64,000 nt of DNA from Veillonellales bacterium (GCA_944390485.1 CALXPQ010000002.1:202529-266528); one strand, 5' to 3'; shown: positions 1-8,865, numbered from the stretch's first letter. The notes: generated by a model from the letters alone, not told the origin. Numbers and translations: made by a program.

Positions 1-551
1 AACTGAACCGATTCTGCGCTGTGCGGATCGTAATCGACACTCGTGGCGTAGAGGTCGAGCACCTGACGGTACAGCATTTTTTCCGAAGAGCGGATGTCGC
101 GGATGCGGTCCAGCAGTTCGTGCCAGTACACGCCGCCGCCGAGATTTTTCAGACGTTCATCGTCCAGTGCGAAACCTTTCCGCATATATTCTTTCAGTAC
201 GCCCATGGCCCAGATACGGAACTGCGTGCCTCGAAGGGACTTGACGCGGTAGCCTACGGAAATGATGACATCCAGATTATAATATTTGACGTCGTGCGTT
301 TGTGTTTTGCCCGCCACAGCGCCGTGAGGAGTGGTTGTTGTAAATTTTGCAACAACCACTTTTTCATCCAATTCTCCTTCTTTGAAAATATTCCGGATGT
401 GCCGGGAAATGGTGGATTTATCGCGCTGAAATAAATCGGCCATCTGGTCCAGCGAGAGCCAGACCGTGTCGCCGTCAAATTTGGTTTCTACGTGAGTGAG
501 ACCGTCATCCGTGGCATACATCAGGATCTGCGTATCCGGTTTGTTCTGCAT
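1..551 (-). CDS. RhuM-family protein, partial (cut by window edge)
   Basis: The minus strand is open from an ATG at 551 to the left edge with no stop, giving at least 183 residues; the C-terminal part lies outside the window. The start is chosen because AGGAGG (561-566) sits 9 bases upstream; an in-frame ATG at 560 would abut that site. The N-terminus carries a helix-turn-helix-like stretch (DQMADLFQRDKSTISRHI, about residues 36-53), followed by YYNLDVIISVGYRVKS and GTQFRIWAMGVLKEYM, the hallmark core of the RhuM/virulence-protein family often found in accessory islands. The molecular function of RhuM proteins is not settled; a DNA-binding or phage/defence-related role is only inference. Base composition is lower in GC than in the following genes, consistent with acquisition. 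Confidence 0.85.
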   Translation of the reverse strand, partial: MQNKPDTQILMYATDDGLTHVETKFDGDTVWLSLDQMADLFQRDKSTISRHIRNIFKEGELDEKVVVAKFTTTTPHGAVAGKTQTHDVKYYNLDVIISVGYRVKSLRGTQFRIWAMGVLKEYMRKGFALDDERLKNLGGGVYWHELLDRIRDIRSSEKMLYRQVLDLYATSVDYDPHSAESVQ

Positions 552-664
552 GAACAGCATCCTCCTTCATGTGGAATAGTATATGTATTTTTTTCATTAT
601 AGCAGAAATCCTCCGGACTTATTTCCTGCGGGACGGGGGACGCGGGGCAAGGGAGGCCGGCGGC

Positions 665-693
665 TTGCGGATGGTCCGATATTTGACTATAAT
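665..693 (+). promoter_or_regulatory. Promoter of the marR-MATE operon
   Basis: TTGCGG (665-670) and a perfect TATAAT (688-693) are separated by 17 bases and lie just upstream of the marR ribosome site (AGGAGG, 715-720). Inferred by eye only. Overlapping AT-rich half-sites around the -10 could be the operator for autoregulation by the MarR protein. Confidence 0.55.
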
Positions 694-725
694 GGTAAAA
701 TATTGGACGAATCAGGAGGAAGACC

Positions 726-1178
726 ATGGAAGAACAAAAGCTGATCAGCGGGCTGTATCTGTCGTGGGCGCAGGGAACGGCGCTGTACGCGCGGTACGCG
801 GAGACGCGCCGCGTGAGCTACAGCGAGCTCATGGTGCTGTACACGCTCTCCGAGGGGGAGGCGCTCACCCAGCGGGAGGTCTCGCTCCGGTGCGAGCTTA
901 CGAAGCAGACCGTGAATCAGGTGGTGAAGAAGTTCCGCGAGGCGGGCTGGCTCGTGCTGACCGGCGACGCGGCGGACCGCCGGCGGAAGGTGATCACGCT
1001 CACGGAGGCCGGCGCGCGGCAGGCGGAGGCGGTGGCGGGGCCGCTCCGGGCGATGGAGGCGCGGGTCGGCCGCCGCGTGGGCTGGAAGCGGCTCGCGGCG
1101 ATGAAGGAGACGTCGGACCGGTTCAACCGGTATTTCGCGGAGGAGCTGGCTTGGCTCTCCGGAAAGGGGGACGCATGA
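726..1178 (+). CDS. MarR family transcriptional regulator
   Basis: A 150-residue protein of usual MarR length. The winged helix-turn-helix lies at about residues 45-97, with TQREVSLRCELTKQTVNQVV as the DNA-reading part and DAADRRRKVITLTEAG as the wing. The ATG start follows AGGAGG by 5 bases. The stop overlaps the ATG of the downstream MATE exporter, so the two are translationally coupled. Known MarR proteins sit next to the exporter they control and release DNA on ligand binding; the same arrangement here suggests it represses its own operon. The ligand cannot be told from sequence. Confidence 0.9.
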   Translation: MEEQKLISGLYLSWAQGTALYARYAETRRVSYSELMVLYTLSEGEALTQREVSLRCELTKQTVNQVVKKFREAGWLVLTGDAADRRRKVITLTEAGARQAEAVAGPLRAMEARVGRRVGWKRLAAMKETSDRFNRYFAEELAWLSGKGDA

Positions 1179-2488
1179 TGGTCCGCACGTTCCTGTCCTA
1201 CGTGATCCCCGCGGTGCTGGCCATGACGCTCTCCGGCGTGTACGCCATCGTGGACGGCTTCTTCGTGGGGAATCGCATCGGCGACATGGGGCTGTCGGCC
1301 ATCAATTTCGCCTATCCCGTGACGGCGCTCCTCGAGGCTGTGGGCGCGGGCATCGGCATGGGCGGCGCGGTGCATTACGCGCTCGCCATGGGGCGGGGCG
1401 ACCCGGTGCGGGCGCGGGGCTGCGCGGCGGCGGCACTCCGCACGCTGGTCCTGGCGGGGCTGGCGCTGTCGGCCGTGCTGTGGGCGCTGGCGGAGCCCAT
1501 GCTGTACCTCATGGGCGCGCGGGACGGGCTGCTCCGGCTCGGCACGGAGTACAATCGCGTCATCACCGCCGGGGGCTTCCTCCAGATCCTCGGCGTTGGG
1601 CTGGTGCCGCTTCTGCGGAACCGCGCGGGGTCTTTCCCGGCGACGGCGGTCATGGTGACGGGCTTCGTGCTGAATATCGCGCTGGACTATCTCCTCGTGT
1701 GGCGCGTGGACTGGGGCATGACCGGGGCGGCGCTGGCGACGGTCATCGGGCAGGGAGCGGCGGCCGCGCTCGGCGCGGGCATCCTCCTCCGCCGGGGCGC
1801 GCTGGACTGGCGGCTGCCGGCTTCGGGCGCGTCCTCGCTCGTGCGGGACATCCTTTCCGTGGGCGCGGCGCCGTTCGGCCTCGCCATGACGCCGAACCTG
1901 TCCCTCGTGCTCATGAACGGATTCTCCGCGCACTATGGCGGGGAGTTCGCCGTGGCGGTGTACGCGGTGGTGGCGTACTCCATCTGCATCGTCTATCTGG
2001 CGCTGCAGGGCGTGGGCGAGGGGAGCCAGCCGCTCATGAGCTTCTGCTGCGGGCGGCGGGACGGCCGCGGGCTCGCGCAGGTGCAGCGCTGGGCAGCGGG
2101 TTTCGCGCTCCTCCTCGCGGCGGGGAGCGGCGTGGTCTTCTGGCGGTGGGGCACGGACATCAGCCTCTTCATGGGCGTGTCGCACGCCGCGGCGGAGGCG
2201 TCGGGCGCGGTGTACCCCGTCTTCATCGCGTCCCTGCCCTTCATCGCGCTGTCCCGCGTGGCGGCGGCCGCGTTCTATGCGGCGGGGCAGAGCCGGCCCG
2301 CGCAGTGCCTCTCCTGGTCGGAGCCGCTCTTCCTCGGCGGTTTTCTCCTCGCGCTGCCTCCGTTCGGCGGGCAGGTCATGGTGTGGTGGAGCGTGACCTT
2401 CGCGCGCATCGCGGCGGCGGCCTTCGCGGCGTATCTGTGGCGGCGGGGCCGCGCGGGCTTCCTCGCCCCGGAGCGGCAGGCAGCCTGA
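1175..2488 (+). CDS. MATE family efflux transporter
   Basis: A 437-residue, highly hydrophobic protein with about twelve membrane segments arranged as two repeated halves, typical of MATE (MatE) exporters that expel organic cations or drugs in exchange for Na+ or H+. It starts TFLSYVIPAVLAMTLSGVYAIVDGFFVG, whose SGVYAIVDGFFVGN part is a family signature. I chose the ATG at 1175, which overlaps the marR stop; ATG at 1178 is an alternative. The much longer open frame upstream of it is not coding because it lies over marR. Being in the marR operon, it is probably induced by a toxic ligand. A strong terminator follows. Confidence 0.9.
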   Translation: MMVRTFLSYVIPAVLAMTLSGVYAIVDGFFVGNRIGDMGLSAINFAYPVTALLEAVGAGIGMGGAVHYALAMGRGDPVRARGCAAAALRTLVLAGLALSAVLWALAEPMLYLMGARDGLLRLGTEYNRVITAGGFLQILGVGLVPLLRNRAGSFPATAVMVTGFVLNIALDYLLVWRVDWGMTGAALATVIGQGAAAALGAGILLRRGALDWRLPASGASSLVRDILSVGAAPFGLAMTPNLSLVLMNGFSAHYGGEFAVAVYAVVAYSICIVYLALQGVGEGSQPLMSFCCGRRDGRGLAQVQRWAAGFALLLAAGSGVVFWRWGTDISLFMGVSHAAAEASGAVYPVFIASLPFIALSRVAAAAFYAAGQSRPAQCLSWSEPLFLGGFLLALPPFGGQVMVWWSVTFARIAAAAFAAYLWRRGRAGFLAPERQAA

Positions 2489-2505
2489 AAGACAGACAGA
2501 GACAT

Positions 2506-2533
2506 CCCGGACGCGCTCCGGGCTGTTTTTTTT
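2506..2533 (+). terminator. Rho-independent terminator after the MATE gene
   Basis: CCCGGA/TCCGGG stem with a 5-base loop, followed closely by a run of eight T. Confidence 0.85.
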
Positions 2534-2578
2534 GCGGGGGGATGGCCCGCGCTTTTTCAGGGAAAATCCGCCGTATGG

Positions 2579-2599
2579 TATAATACAAATAATTGTATT
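2579..2599 (+). promoter_or_regulatory. polA promoter (extended -10) with palindrome
   Basis: An extended -10 element TGGTATAAT ends at 2584; no good -35 is visible. Directly overlapping the expected start site is a perfect 7-4-7 inverted repeat, AATACAA/TTGTATT (2582-2599), which may be an operator or a short 5' hairpin. Confidence 0.5.
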
Positions 2600-2618
2600 C
2601 GTTTCGAGGAGGCCCCTT

Positions 2619-5195
2619 TTGGAAAAAGAACTGGTGATCATTGACGGCAACAGCCTGCTGTACCGCGCGTTCTACGCGCTGCCGCTGCTGTCGAAGAACG
2701 GCGTCTACACGAACGCCGTGTACGGATTCCTGCGGATGCTCCTTTCGGTGTACCGCACGATGGACCCGGAGTACATGGCGGTGTCGTTCGACAAGGACAA
2801 GCACACCTTCCGCATGGACATGTACGGAGACTACAAGGGCACGCGGAAGCCCGCACCGCCGGAGCTGGTGCCGCAGTTCGCGCTCATCCGGGACGCGCTC
2901 CGCGTGATGGGCATCGCCCAGTACGAAGTGTCCGGCTTCGAGGGGGACGACATCCTCGGCACGCTCGCCGCGCGCTATGAAGAGACGCTCCCCGTGAAGG
3001 TCATCACCGGGGACCGGGACGCGCTCCAGCTGGTGAACGGCCGCACGACGGTCTTCCTCACCCAGCGGGGCATCTCGGACATGGCGGAGATGACGCCGGA
3101 CGCGGTGGCGGCGAAGTACGGCATCACCCCCGCGCAGGTGGTGGACATGAAGGCCCTCATGGGCGACGCGTCGGACAATATCCCCGGCGTGCCCGGCGTG
3201 GGCGAGAAGACCGCCCTGAAGCTCCTCGGCCAGTACGGCACGCTGGACGGCATCTACGCCCATGCGGAGGAGATCAAGGGCAAACTCGGCGAGAAGCTCC
3301 GCGCGGGGAAGGACTCGGCGTACCTGTCGCAGACGCTCGCCCGCATCCGGCGGGACGTGCCGGTGGACGCGCCTCTCGAGGATATGCACCGGCCGGTGCA
3401 CGCAGAGGAAATGACGGAGCTCTTCCGCACGCTCGGCTTCGAGCAGCTCGCGGAAGAATTCAGCGCCCTGCCCCGCTTCCGGGCGCTCGCCGCGGCGAAG
3501 CAGGCGGAGACAAAAGACGCGGCGGAGGCGCTCGCCCTGTGGGACGGCACGGCGGATCTCGCGGGGAAATCCTGCGCCCTCGCGGTGAGCCTCACGGGCA
3601 ACGCGCCCTTCTACGACTGGGACGCGGCGGTGATCGCCTGCGGCGATGCGGCGTGGGAGGTCCCGAAGGACGCGGCGGACAGCGCGGCGGCGGCCCTCCG
3701 CACGGCCCGGTCCGTGGCCGTGACGGACAGCAAGGCCCTCTGGGAGAGCGGTTTCCCCTGCGAAGGCGTCCCCTTCTGCGATCTGACGCTGGCGGCGTAC
3801 CTCCTCGACCCGACCCGCGTGACTTATCCCCTGTCGTACCTGGCGGAAGCTTTCGGCGCGCTGCCGGTCTACCCGGACGAAGCGGAGACGGCCGCCGGGC
3901 GGTGCGCCGTGACGGCGCGCTTCCTCGCCGGCGTGGGGGACGCGGCGGCGGCGAAGCTCGAGGCGCGGGGGCTCACCTCTCTGTTCCGGCAGATCGAAGC
4001 GCCGCTCGCGCCGGTGCTGGCCGCCATGGAGCGGGCGGGCATCGCCACCGACCAGGCGCGGTGGGCGGAGGTGCGGGAGGACATGACCCGCCGGGAACGG
4101 CAGCTCCTCCGCACCATCTATGAGGAGGCGGGCGAGAGCTTCAACGTGAATTCCCCGAAGCAGCTCGGGCACATCCTCTTCGAGAAGATGGGCATGCCCG
4201 CGGGCAAGAAGACGAAGACCGGCTGGTCCACCGCGGCGGACGTGCTGGAAATGCTCGCGGCGGATTATCCCTTCGTGAAGGAGATCCTCGCGTACCGCAC
4301 GCTGGCGAAGCTCGTGTCCACCTACCTGGACGCGCTGCCCCAGCTCATCCGGCCCGAGACGGGGCGCATCCACACGTCGTTCAACCAGACGGTGACCGCC
4401 ACGGGGCGGCTCTCCAGCTCGGACCCGAACCTGCAGAACATCCCCGTCCGCACGGAGGAGGGGAAAAAGATTCGCTCCCTCTTCGTGCCGGGGGCGGGGT
4501 ACGACTGCTTCATTTCTTCGGACTACTCGCAGGTGGAGCTCCGCGTGCTGGCGCACATGTCCGGCGACGAGAGCCTCATCCGCGCCTTCCGGGAGAAAGA
4601 GGACATCCACCGCCGGACCGCGGCGGAAGTGCTGGGCATCCCCATGGAGGACGTCACGCCGGAGCAGCGGTCCCACGCGAAGGCCGTGAATTTCGGCATC
4701 ATCTACGGCATCAGCGACTTCGGCCTCGCCCGCCAGCTGGGCATCCCGCGGAGCGCGGCGGCGGACTACATCCGCACGTATTTCGAGCGCTATCCCCGCA
4801 TCCACGCCTTCATGGAGGAAATGGTGCAGAAAGCGCGGGAGACCGGCCGGGCGGAGACGCTCTTCGGCCGCGTGCGGGACCTGCCGGACATCCTGAGCCG
4901 GAATTTCAACCGCCGGTCCTTCGCGGAGCGGACCGCCATGAATACGCCCATCCAGGGCACGGCGGCGGACATCATGAAGATCGCCATGATCCGCGTGGCC
5001 CGCGCGCTCCGGGAGGGGCAGTTCCGGAGCCGCATCCTGCTCCAGGTGCACGACGAACTGGTGCTGGAGGCGGTGGAGAGCGAGATCCCCGCCGTGTCGG
5101 ACCTGCTCCGCCGAGAGATGGAAGGCGCGGCGGATCTCGCGGCGCCGCTCGTAGTGGACATCCACACGGGGAAGAACTGGGCGGAGACGAAGTAG
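2619..5195 (+). CDS. polA: DNA polymerase I
   Basis: 858 residues from a TTG start, chosen because GAGGAGG (2606-2612) is 6 bases upstream and homologues begin at this point. Domains in order: 5'-3' exonuclease/flap nuclease (about 1-295, with FEGDDILGTLA and GDRDALQL metal-site motifs), a 3'-5' exonuclease-like region (about 305-490), and family A polymerase (to the end). Polymerase motif A (DYSQVELR, near residue 635), motif B (KAVNFGIIYG, near 690) and motif C (VHDEL, near 811) are all present. The proofreading domain lacks the DxE motif expected early in an active 3'-5' exonuclease, so it is probably non-proofreading, as in several Firmicutes and Thermus enzymes. It acts in repair and Okazaki fragment processing. 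coaE follows after 10 bases. Confidence 0.97.
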   Translation: MEKELVIIDGNSLLYRAFYALPLLSKNGVYTNAVYGFLRMLLSVYRTMDPEYMAVSFDKDKHTFRMDMYGDYKGTRKPAPPELVPQFALIRDALRVMGIAQYEVSGFEGDDILGTLAARYEETLPVKVITGDRDALQLVNGRTTVFLTQRGISDMAEMTPDAVAAKYGITPAQVVDMKALMGDASDNIPGVPGVGEKTALKLLGQYGTLDGIYAHAEEIKGKLGEKLRAGKDSAYLSQTLARIRRDVPVDAPLEDMHRPVHAEEMTELFRTLGFEQLAEEFSALPRFRALAAAKQAETKDAAEALALWDGTADLAGKSCALAVSLTGNAPFYDWDAAVIACGDAAWEVPKDAADSAAAALRTARSVAVTDSKALWESGFPCEGVPFCDLTLAAYLLDPTRVTYPLSYLAEAFGALPVYPDEAETAAGRCAVTARFLAGVGDAAAAKLEARGLTSLFRQIEAPLAPVLAAMERAGIATDQARWAEVREDMTRRERQLLRTIYEEAGESFNVNSPKQLGHILFEKMGMPAGKKTKTGWSTAADVLEMLAADYPFVKEILAYRTLAKLVSTYLDALPQLIRPETGRIHTSFNQTVTATGRLSSSDPNLQNIPVRTEEGKKIRSLFVPGAGYDCFISSDYSQVELRVLAHMSGDESLIRAFREKEDIHRRTAAEVLGIPMEDVTPEQRSHAKAVNFGIIYGISDFGLARQLGIPRSAAADYIRTYFERYPRIHAFMEEMVQKARETGRAETLFGRVRDLPDILSRNFNRRSFAERTAMNTPIQGTAADIMKIAMIRVARALREGQFRSRILLQVHDELVLEAVESEIPAVSDLLRREMEGAADLAAPLVVDIHTGKNWAETK

Positions 5196-5205
5196 GAGGG
5201 AGCGC

Positions 5206-5817
5206 ATGTATCGTATCGGACTGACCGGAGGCGTAGGCTGCGGGAAGAGCACCGTCTCTTCCTACATGGCGGAGCTCGGCATCCCGGTCATCGACGGGGA
5301 CCGGCTCTCCCGGGAGGCGGTGACGCCGGGAAGCGAGGCCATGGAGGCCATCCGCCGCGTCTTCGGGCCGGAGGTCTTCCTGCCGGACGGCCGCCTGGAC
5401 CGGGCGAAGATGGCGAAGCTCGTCTTTTCCGACGAGGATAAGCGGCAGGCGCTGAACGCCATCATCCATCCCTACGTGTGGAAGCGCACGGAAGAAGGGC
5501 TCATCACCGCGCAGAACGACGGGCACCGGCTGGCCGTGCTGGACATGCCGCTCCTTCTCGAGATCGGCTGGCAGCTCCGCTCCGAGGCGGTGTGGGTGGT
5601 GAAAGCGCCGGTGGACATGCAGATCCGCCGGGTGTGCGCCCGCGACGGCGCGACGCCCGAAGAGGCGATGGCCCGCATCCGCAAGCAGATGCCCACCGAG
5701 AATAAACTGCATTACGCAGACGTAGTCATCGACAACAGCCATTCGATCGCCGCGACCCGGCGGCAGGTGCGGGAAGCGCTCGCCCGCGTGCCGGGGTGCG
5801 TGCTGCCGAAGGAATAA
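5206..5817 (+). CDS. coaE: Dephospho-CoA kinase
   Basis: 203 residues, the normal family length. It phosphorylates the ribose 3'-OH of dephospho-CoA, the last step of coenzyme A synthesis in the cytoplasm. The P-loop is GGVGCGKST (8-16); a DGD motif follows at about residue 27 (VIDGDRLSRE) and LEIGW with the lid region lies downstream. The start follows TAGGAGGGAGCGC. It lies 10 bases after polA, and polA-coaE linkage is common in Firmicutes. No oddities. Confidence 0.96.
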   Translation: MYRIGLTGGVGCGKSTVSSYMAELGIPVIDGDRLSREAVTPGSEAMEAIRRVFGPEVFLPDGRLDRAKMAKLVFSDEDKRQALNAIIHPYVWKRTEEGLITAQNDGHRLAVLDMPLLLEIGWQLRSEAVWVVKAPVDMQIRRVCARDGATPEEAMARIRKQMPTENKLHYADVVIDNSHSIAATRRQVREALARVPGCVLPKE

Positions 5818-5828
5818 AGGAGAGAGCC

Positions 5829-6446
5829 ATGGGAGGACAGAGACGCCGGCGGCGCAGCCGGAGCAGAAAAGAATACCGGCCCTGCCGGGCGCGGAGGAGC
5901 GTCCGCGTCTTTACGGCGCTCGCGGCGTGCCTGTGCGTCTTCTTCCTCCTGCGGGAAGAGCCCCTCGTGCCGGAGGCGGTGCTCTACCGCCCCACGCCGG
6001 AGGTGCAGCGGCTCATCGCGGAGAATGCGGAGCGCTTCTCCCTCTCCCGGGAGCTCCTCCAGTCGGTGATCCTCACGGAGAGCAAATTCGACACGCACGC
6101 CGTGTCCAGCACGGGCGCGGTGGGCATCATGCAGCTCATGCCGGATACGGCCGAGTGGATCTCCGAGCAGAGCGGACTCCCCGATGACAACCTCCACAAT
6201 CCGGAGGAAAACATTCCCCTCGGCTCGTGGTACCTGGAGTACCTCATCGGCAAGTACGACGGCAATCTCGTGCTGGCGCTGGCGGCGTACAACGCGGGCC
6301 GGGGTAATGTGGACTCCTGGATGGAGGAGCGCGGCTGGCCGCCGGACTATGCGGACATCGACGGCATCCCCTTCCCGGAGACGCGGGAATTCGTGCGGTC
6401 CGTCATCGAGAACCGGGACTGGCTGAGAGAAAAGAACCGCCCGTGA
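5829..6446 (+). CDS. Membrane-anchored lytic transglycosylase (SLT family)
   Basis: 205 residues. An Arg-rich N-terminus (1-26) and one hydrophobic segment (about 26-41) suggest a signal anchor; the rest is the SLT domain that cleaves peptidoglycan MurNAc-GlcNAc bonds, forming anhydro-MurNAc. The catalytic Glu is E84 (LTESKFD); GIMQLMP (99-105) and AYNAG are the other signature motifs. The ATG at 5829 is preceded by AAAGGAGAG; longer upstream starts overlap coaE. Position after polA-coaE suggests the same transcript. It probably acts in cell wall remodelling outside the membrane. Confidence 0.92.
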   Translation: MGGQRRRRRSRSRKEYRPCRARRSVRVFTALAACLCVFFLLREEPLVPEAVLYRPTPEVQRLIAENAERFSLSRELLQSVILTESKFDTHAVSSTGAVGIMQLMPDTAEWISEQSGLPDDNLHNPEENIPLGSWYLEYLIGKYDGNLVLALAAYNAGRGNVDSWMEERGWPPDYADIDGIPFPETREFVRSVIENRDWLREKNRP

Positions 6447-6465
6447 GCGGAAAGGAAGGACGACC

Positions 6466-7146
6466 ATGGAACTGACTGAAGACCAGGCGAAGCGCCGGCA
6501 GGGCTTCCTCGACTGGGATGTGGAGCACATCCTGCCGGAGGCCGTGGGGGACTATCATTTCCGGCGGCTCGACCGGCAGGAAGGGCGCATCTACTACGCC
6601 TTCGCCTATGTGAGCGAATCCACCGGCTGGGCCGTGCGGGCGCTCTTCGACGAAGAGACCATGGACTACATGGTGAAGACGGACTTCCGCCTCTTCGTCA
6701 TGACGGACATCGAGCTCATCACCGGCGATTTCGAGGCGTATAAAAAAGCGGTGGAAGAGCTCCTCGTGAAGAACATGACGCGGGAGCTCCTCGACCGGAA
6801 GGTCTCCGTCCTCGTGGCGGGGCGCGCCTTCACGAAATGGCACTGGGAAGAGGTCCTGCCGCCGGCCGTCGGTCATTACCGGCGCATGGTGGACCCGTCG
6901 CGGCCCCTCCTCGGGCTGAACGGCTCGTACATCATCGCGGTGTACGAATACGCGGAGAAGGAGCGGGGCATCGTCTTTTTCTACAACATGTTCCGCGACG
7001 AGTACTACGCGGAGATGAGCGCGGAGAAGATCCCCGTCATCATCCACCAGTACGACGCGCAGACCGCCGGAGAGCTGGAGCAGCTCATCCGGAAGCATCT
7101 GGCCGGCGACCTGGCGGAGCTGGAGACGATGACGCCGGAATCGTGA
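6466..7146 (+). CDS. Unknown conserved-looking protein
   Basis: 226 residues, soluble, acidic, no signal peptide or membrane helix. I do not recognise the family. It has two similar halves in outline: each has an aromatic WDVEHILPEAVGDYHFRR or WHWEEVLPPAVGHYRRMV segment (about 17-34 and 125-142) followed by a stretch of beta-strand-like residues (YYAFAYV, SYIIAVYEY), so an internal duplication is likely. It starts 19 bases after the transglycosylase gene and ends at a terminator, so it is the last gene of the polA transcript. GC and codon use match the neighbours. Confidence 0.75.
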   Translation: MELTEDQAKRRQGFLDWDVEHILPEAVGDYHFRRLDRQEGRIYYAFAYVSESTGWAVRALFDEETMDYMVKTDFRLFVMTDIELITGDFEAYKKAVEELLVKNMTRELLDRKVSVLVAGRAFTKWHWEEVLPPAVGHYRRMVDPSRPLLGLNGSYIIAVYEYAEKERGIVFFYNMFRDEYYAEMSAEKIPVIIHQYDAQTAGELEQLIRKHLAGDLAELETMTPES

Positions 7147-7150
7147 GAAT

Positions 7151-7172
7151 GCGGGCATGTCCCGCTTTTTTT
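7151..7172 (+). terminator. Terminator of the polA operon
   Basis: GCGGG/CCCGC stem with a 5-base loop followed by seven T. Confidence 0.8.
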
Positions 7173-7266
7173 ATGTTTATTTTGCGGAAATGATAGAAAT
7201 TCCGGCCCGCCCAGCCGGTATAATGATAAGCAAAGACGTAACGGCAGCAGAAAAGGAGGGACTCTC

Positions 7267-8076
7267 ATGGAATGGATACAGCTGGAAAACGGCGTGAAGA
7301 TGCCGCGCCTCGGGCTCGGCGTCTGGCAGAGCGGCGTCATGACGGAGCAGGCCGTGCTGTGGGCGCTCGAAGCGGGCTACCGGCACATCGACACGGCGGC
7401 CATGTACGGGAACGAGGAGGCCGTGGGCCGCGCCGTGAAGAAGAGCGGCCTCCCGCGGGAAGAGGTCTTCGTGACGACGAAGCTCTGGACCGACGACGTG
7501 CGCCGCGGCCGCGCGCGGGACGCGCTCATGGAGAGCCTCCGCCGCCTCGACATGGATTACGTGGATCTGTACCTCATCCACTGGCCGGCGGAGGGCTACC
7601 GCAAGGCCTGGGAGGACCTGACGGACCTTTACCACGAAGGGTGGTGCCGGGCCATCGGCGTGGCGAATTTCGAGGCGGACTATCTGGACGCGCTCTCCGG
7701 CGTGTCGGATATGAAGCCGCTGGTCGACCAGTTCGAGTCGCATCCGTCCTTCGCGAACCAGCCGGTGCTGGACGCGTGCCTCGCCCGGGGCATCGCGCCC
7801 GTGGCGTACAGCCCGCTCGGCAAGGGGAAGGACCTCGCGGGGAACGACACGGTGAAGCGCCTCGCGAAGAAATACGGCAAGACCCCCGCGCAGATCACGC
7901 TGCGCTGGCAGCTCCAGCGGGGTTTCACGGTCATCCCGAAATCGGCGGACCGGGGGCGCATCGCGGAGAACGCGCAGATCTTCGATTTCAAGCTGCGGAA
8001 GAAAGACATGGAAGCGATGGCCGCGCTCGACGAGGGGCGCCGCCTCTCTGCGGACCCGCACGATTTCCCGTTCTGA
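7267..8076 (+). CDS. Aldo/keto reductase
   Basis: 269 residues, a typical bacterial AKR5-like (TIM barrel) NADPH-dependent carbonyl reductase. The catalytic tetrad is visible as D42 and Y47 (IDTAAMYGNE), K72 (TTKLW) and H105 (LIHWP). The NADP-binding C-terminal part includes VIPKSADRGRIAEN. Substrate is not predictable; relatives reduce 2,5-diketo-gluconate, methylglyoxal and other aldehydes. It is monocistronic: a TATAAT lies at 7219-7224 and AAAGGAGGG precedes the ATG, with a bidirectional terminator after it. Confidence 0.93.
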   Translation: MEWIQLENGVKMPRLGLGVWQSGVMTEQAVLWALEAGYRHIDTAAMYGNEEAVGRAVKKSGLPREEVFVTTKLWTDDVRRGRARDALMESLRRLDMDYVDLYLIHWPAEGYRKAWEDLTDLYHEGWCRAIGVANFEADYLDALSGVSDMKPLVDQFESHPSFANQPVLDACLARGIAPVAYSPLGKGKDLAGNDTVKRLAKKYGKTPAQITLRWQLQRGFTVIPKSADRGRIAENAQIFDFKLRKKDMEAMAALDEGRRLSADPHDFPF

Positions 8077-8097
8077 CCCATAAAAAAAGCGCAATCA

Positions 8098-8135
8098 AAA
8101 AAAGCCGTCCTGCACGATGACAGGATGGCTTTTTC
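8098..8135. terminator. Bidirectional terminator between convergent genes
   Basis: AGCCGTCCTG pairs with CAGGATGGCT (one G-U), with A-run before and T-run after, serving both the aldo/keto reductase and the minus-strand dedA operon. Confidence 0.85.
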
Positions 8136-8148
8136 ATTTGCGCCCGTT

Positions 8149-8865
8149 TCAGGAGGAGAGCCCCCGCTGCTTCAGCGCGTCGGCGAGCCCCTCGCGGAAG
8201 AGGTTCGCCCCGCCGTTCGCGGGATGGCGCAGGCCGATGGGCCGGTAGCCCGCGGCGCGCAGGGTGGCTTCGCTTTTTTTGCCCACGGCGAAGAGGGGCA
8301 GCGGGCCCGTGAGGGCGAGGAGCGCTTCCGTGTAGGCGAGCCCCGCCGCGAGCTCCGCGTCGGTGGGCGTGCGGTTCGTGAGCATGCGCCCTTTCTGGTG
8401 CGGATGGAAAGGGAAGATGTTCCACAGGAGGAATTCTTCCGGCGCGAGCCCCGCGGAGAGGCACGCGTCCCACACGACCGTGTCGGTGGGCTCGTTGAAG
8501 CCGGACCGGCGCTGGATGTCCTTCGGCAGGAAGGGGCTGTCCGCGCGGCTCGTGCGGCGGCCCGGCGCGCCGATGACCATCTTCGCATTCACCGTGGGAT
8601 GGAGGGAGAGCATCATGCGCTCGCAGGTCATAGCTACGCCGGTGAAGCGGCCGCCCTGGTAGCCGCACGCTTCGGCCACGAGGAGGATGCGCGCCTGCGG
8701 GAGGCGCCGCGCGAGATAGCGCTCGAGCTGTGCCTTCCGGATGGAGCGGGCGTACGCCACGTCATAGTCCGGGTCGAAGTCCGCCCAGGGATTGAAAACG
8801 TCCGGCCCGTGCCAGCGGAGGAGGGACTGTACGAAATCCCGGGCCTGATGGATCGCGTCGGTCAT
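8149..8865 (-). CDS. Uracil-DNA glycosylase superfamily protein
   Basis: 238 residues. The motif VAEACGYQGGRFTGVAMTCER (about 61-81) is the equivalent of the substrate-pocket motif of the UDG superfamily, and RHPANGGANLF near the C-terminus is the equivalent of the DNA-intercalation motif. The family removes uracil or related damaged bases; the exact subfamily is unclear and the usual D of GQDPY-type motifs is replaced by EACGYQG, so activity is not certain. It overlaps the upstream GT39 gene by 4 bases (ATGA) and is the last gene of a minus-strand operon. A DNA repair-type gene in a glycosyltransferase operon is unusual. Confidence 0.8.
   Translation of the reverse strand: MTDAIHQARDFVQSLLRWHGPDVFNPWADFDPDYDVAYARSIRKAQLERYLARRLPQARILLVAEACGYQGGRFTGVAMTCERMMLSLHPTVNAKMVIGAPGRRTSRADSPFLPKDIQRRSGFNEPTDTVVWDACLSAGLAPEEFLLWNIFPFHPHQKGRMLTNRTPTDAELAAGLAYTEALLALTGPLPLFAVGKKSEATLRAAGYRPIGLRHPANGGANLFREGLADALKQRGLSS

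Noticed and set aside
569..1174. Long open frame leading into the MATE gene
   Set aside because: It runs over marR in another frame and has no ribosome site; the MATE start at 1175 is coupled to the marR stop.
2376..5252. 958-codon minus-strand open frame over polA
   Set aside because: A shadow frame caused by high GC at third positions of polA; its translation is low-complexity Arg/His/Gly-rich and has no family features.
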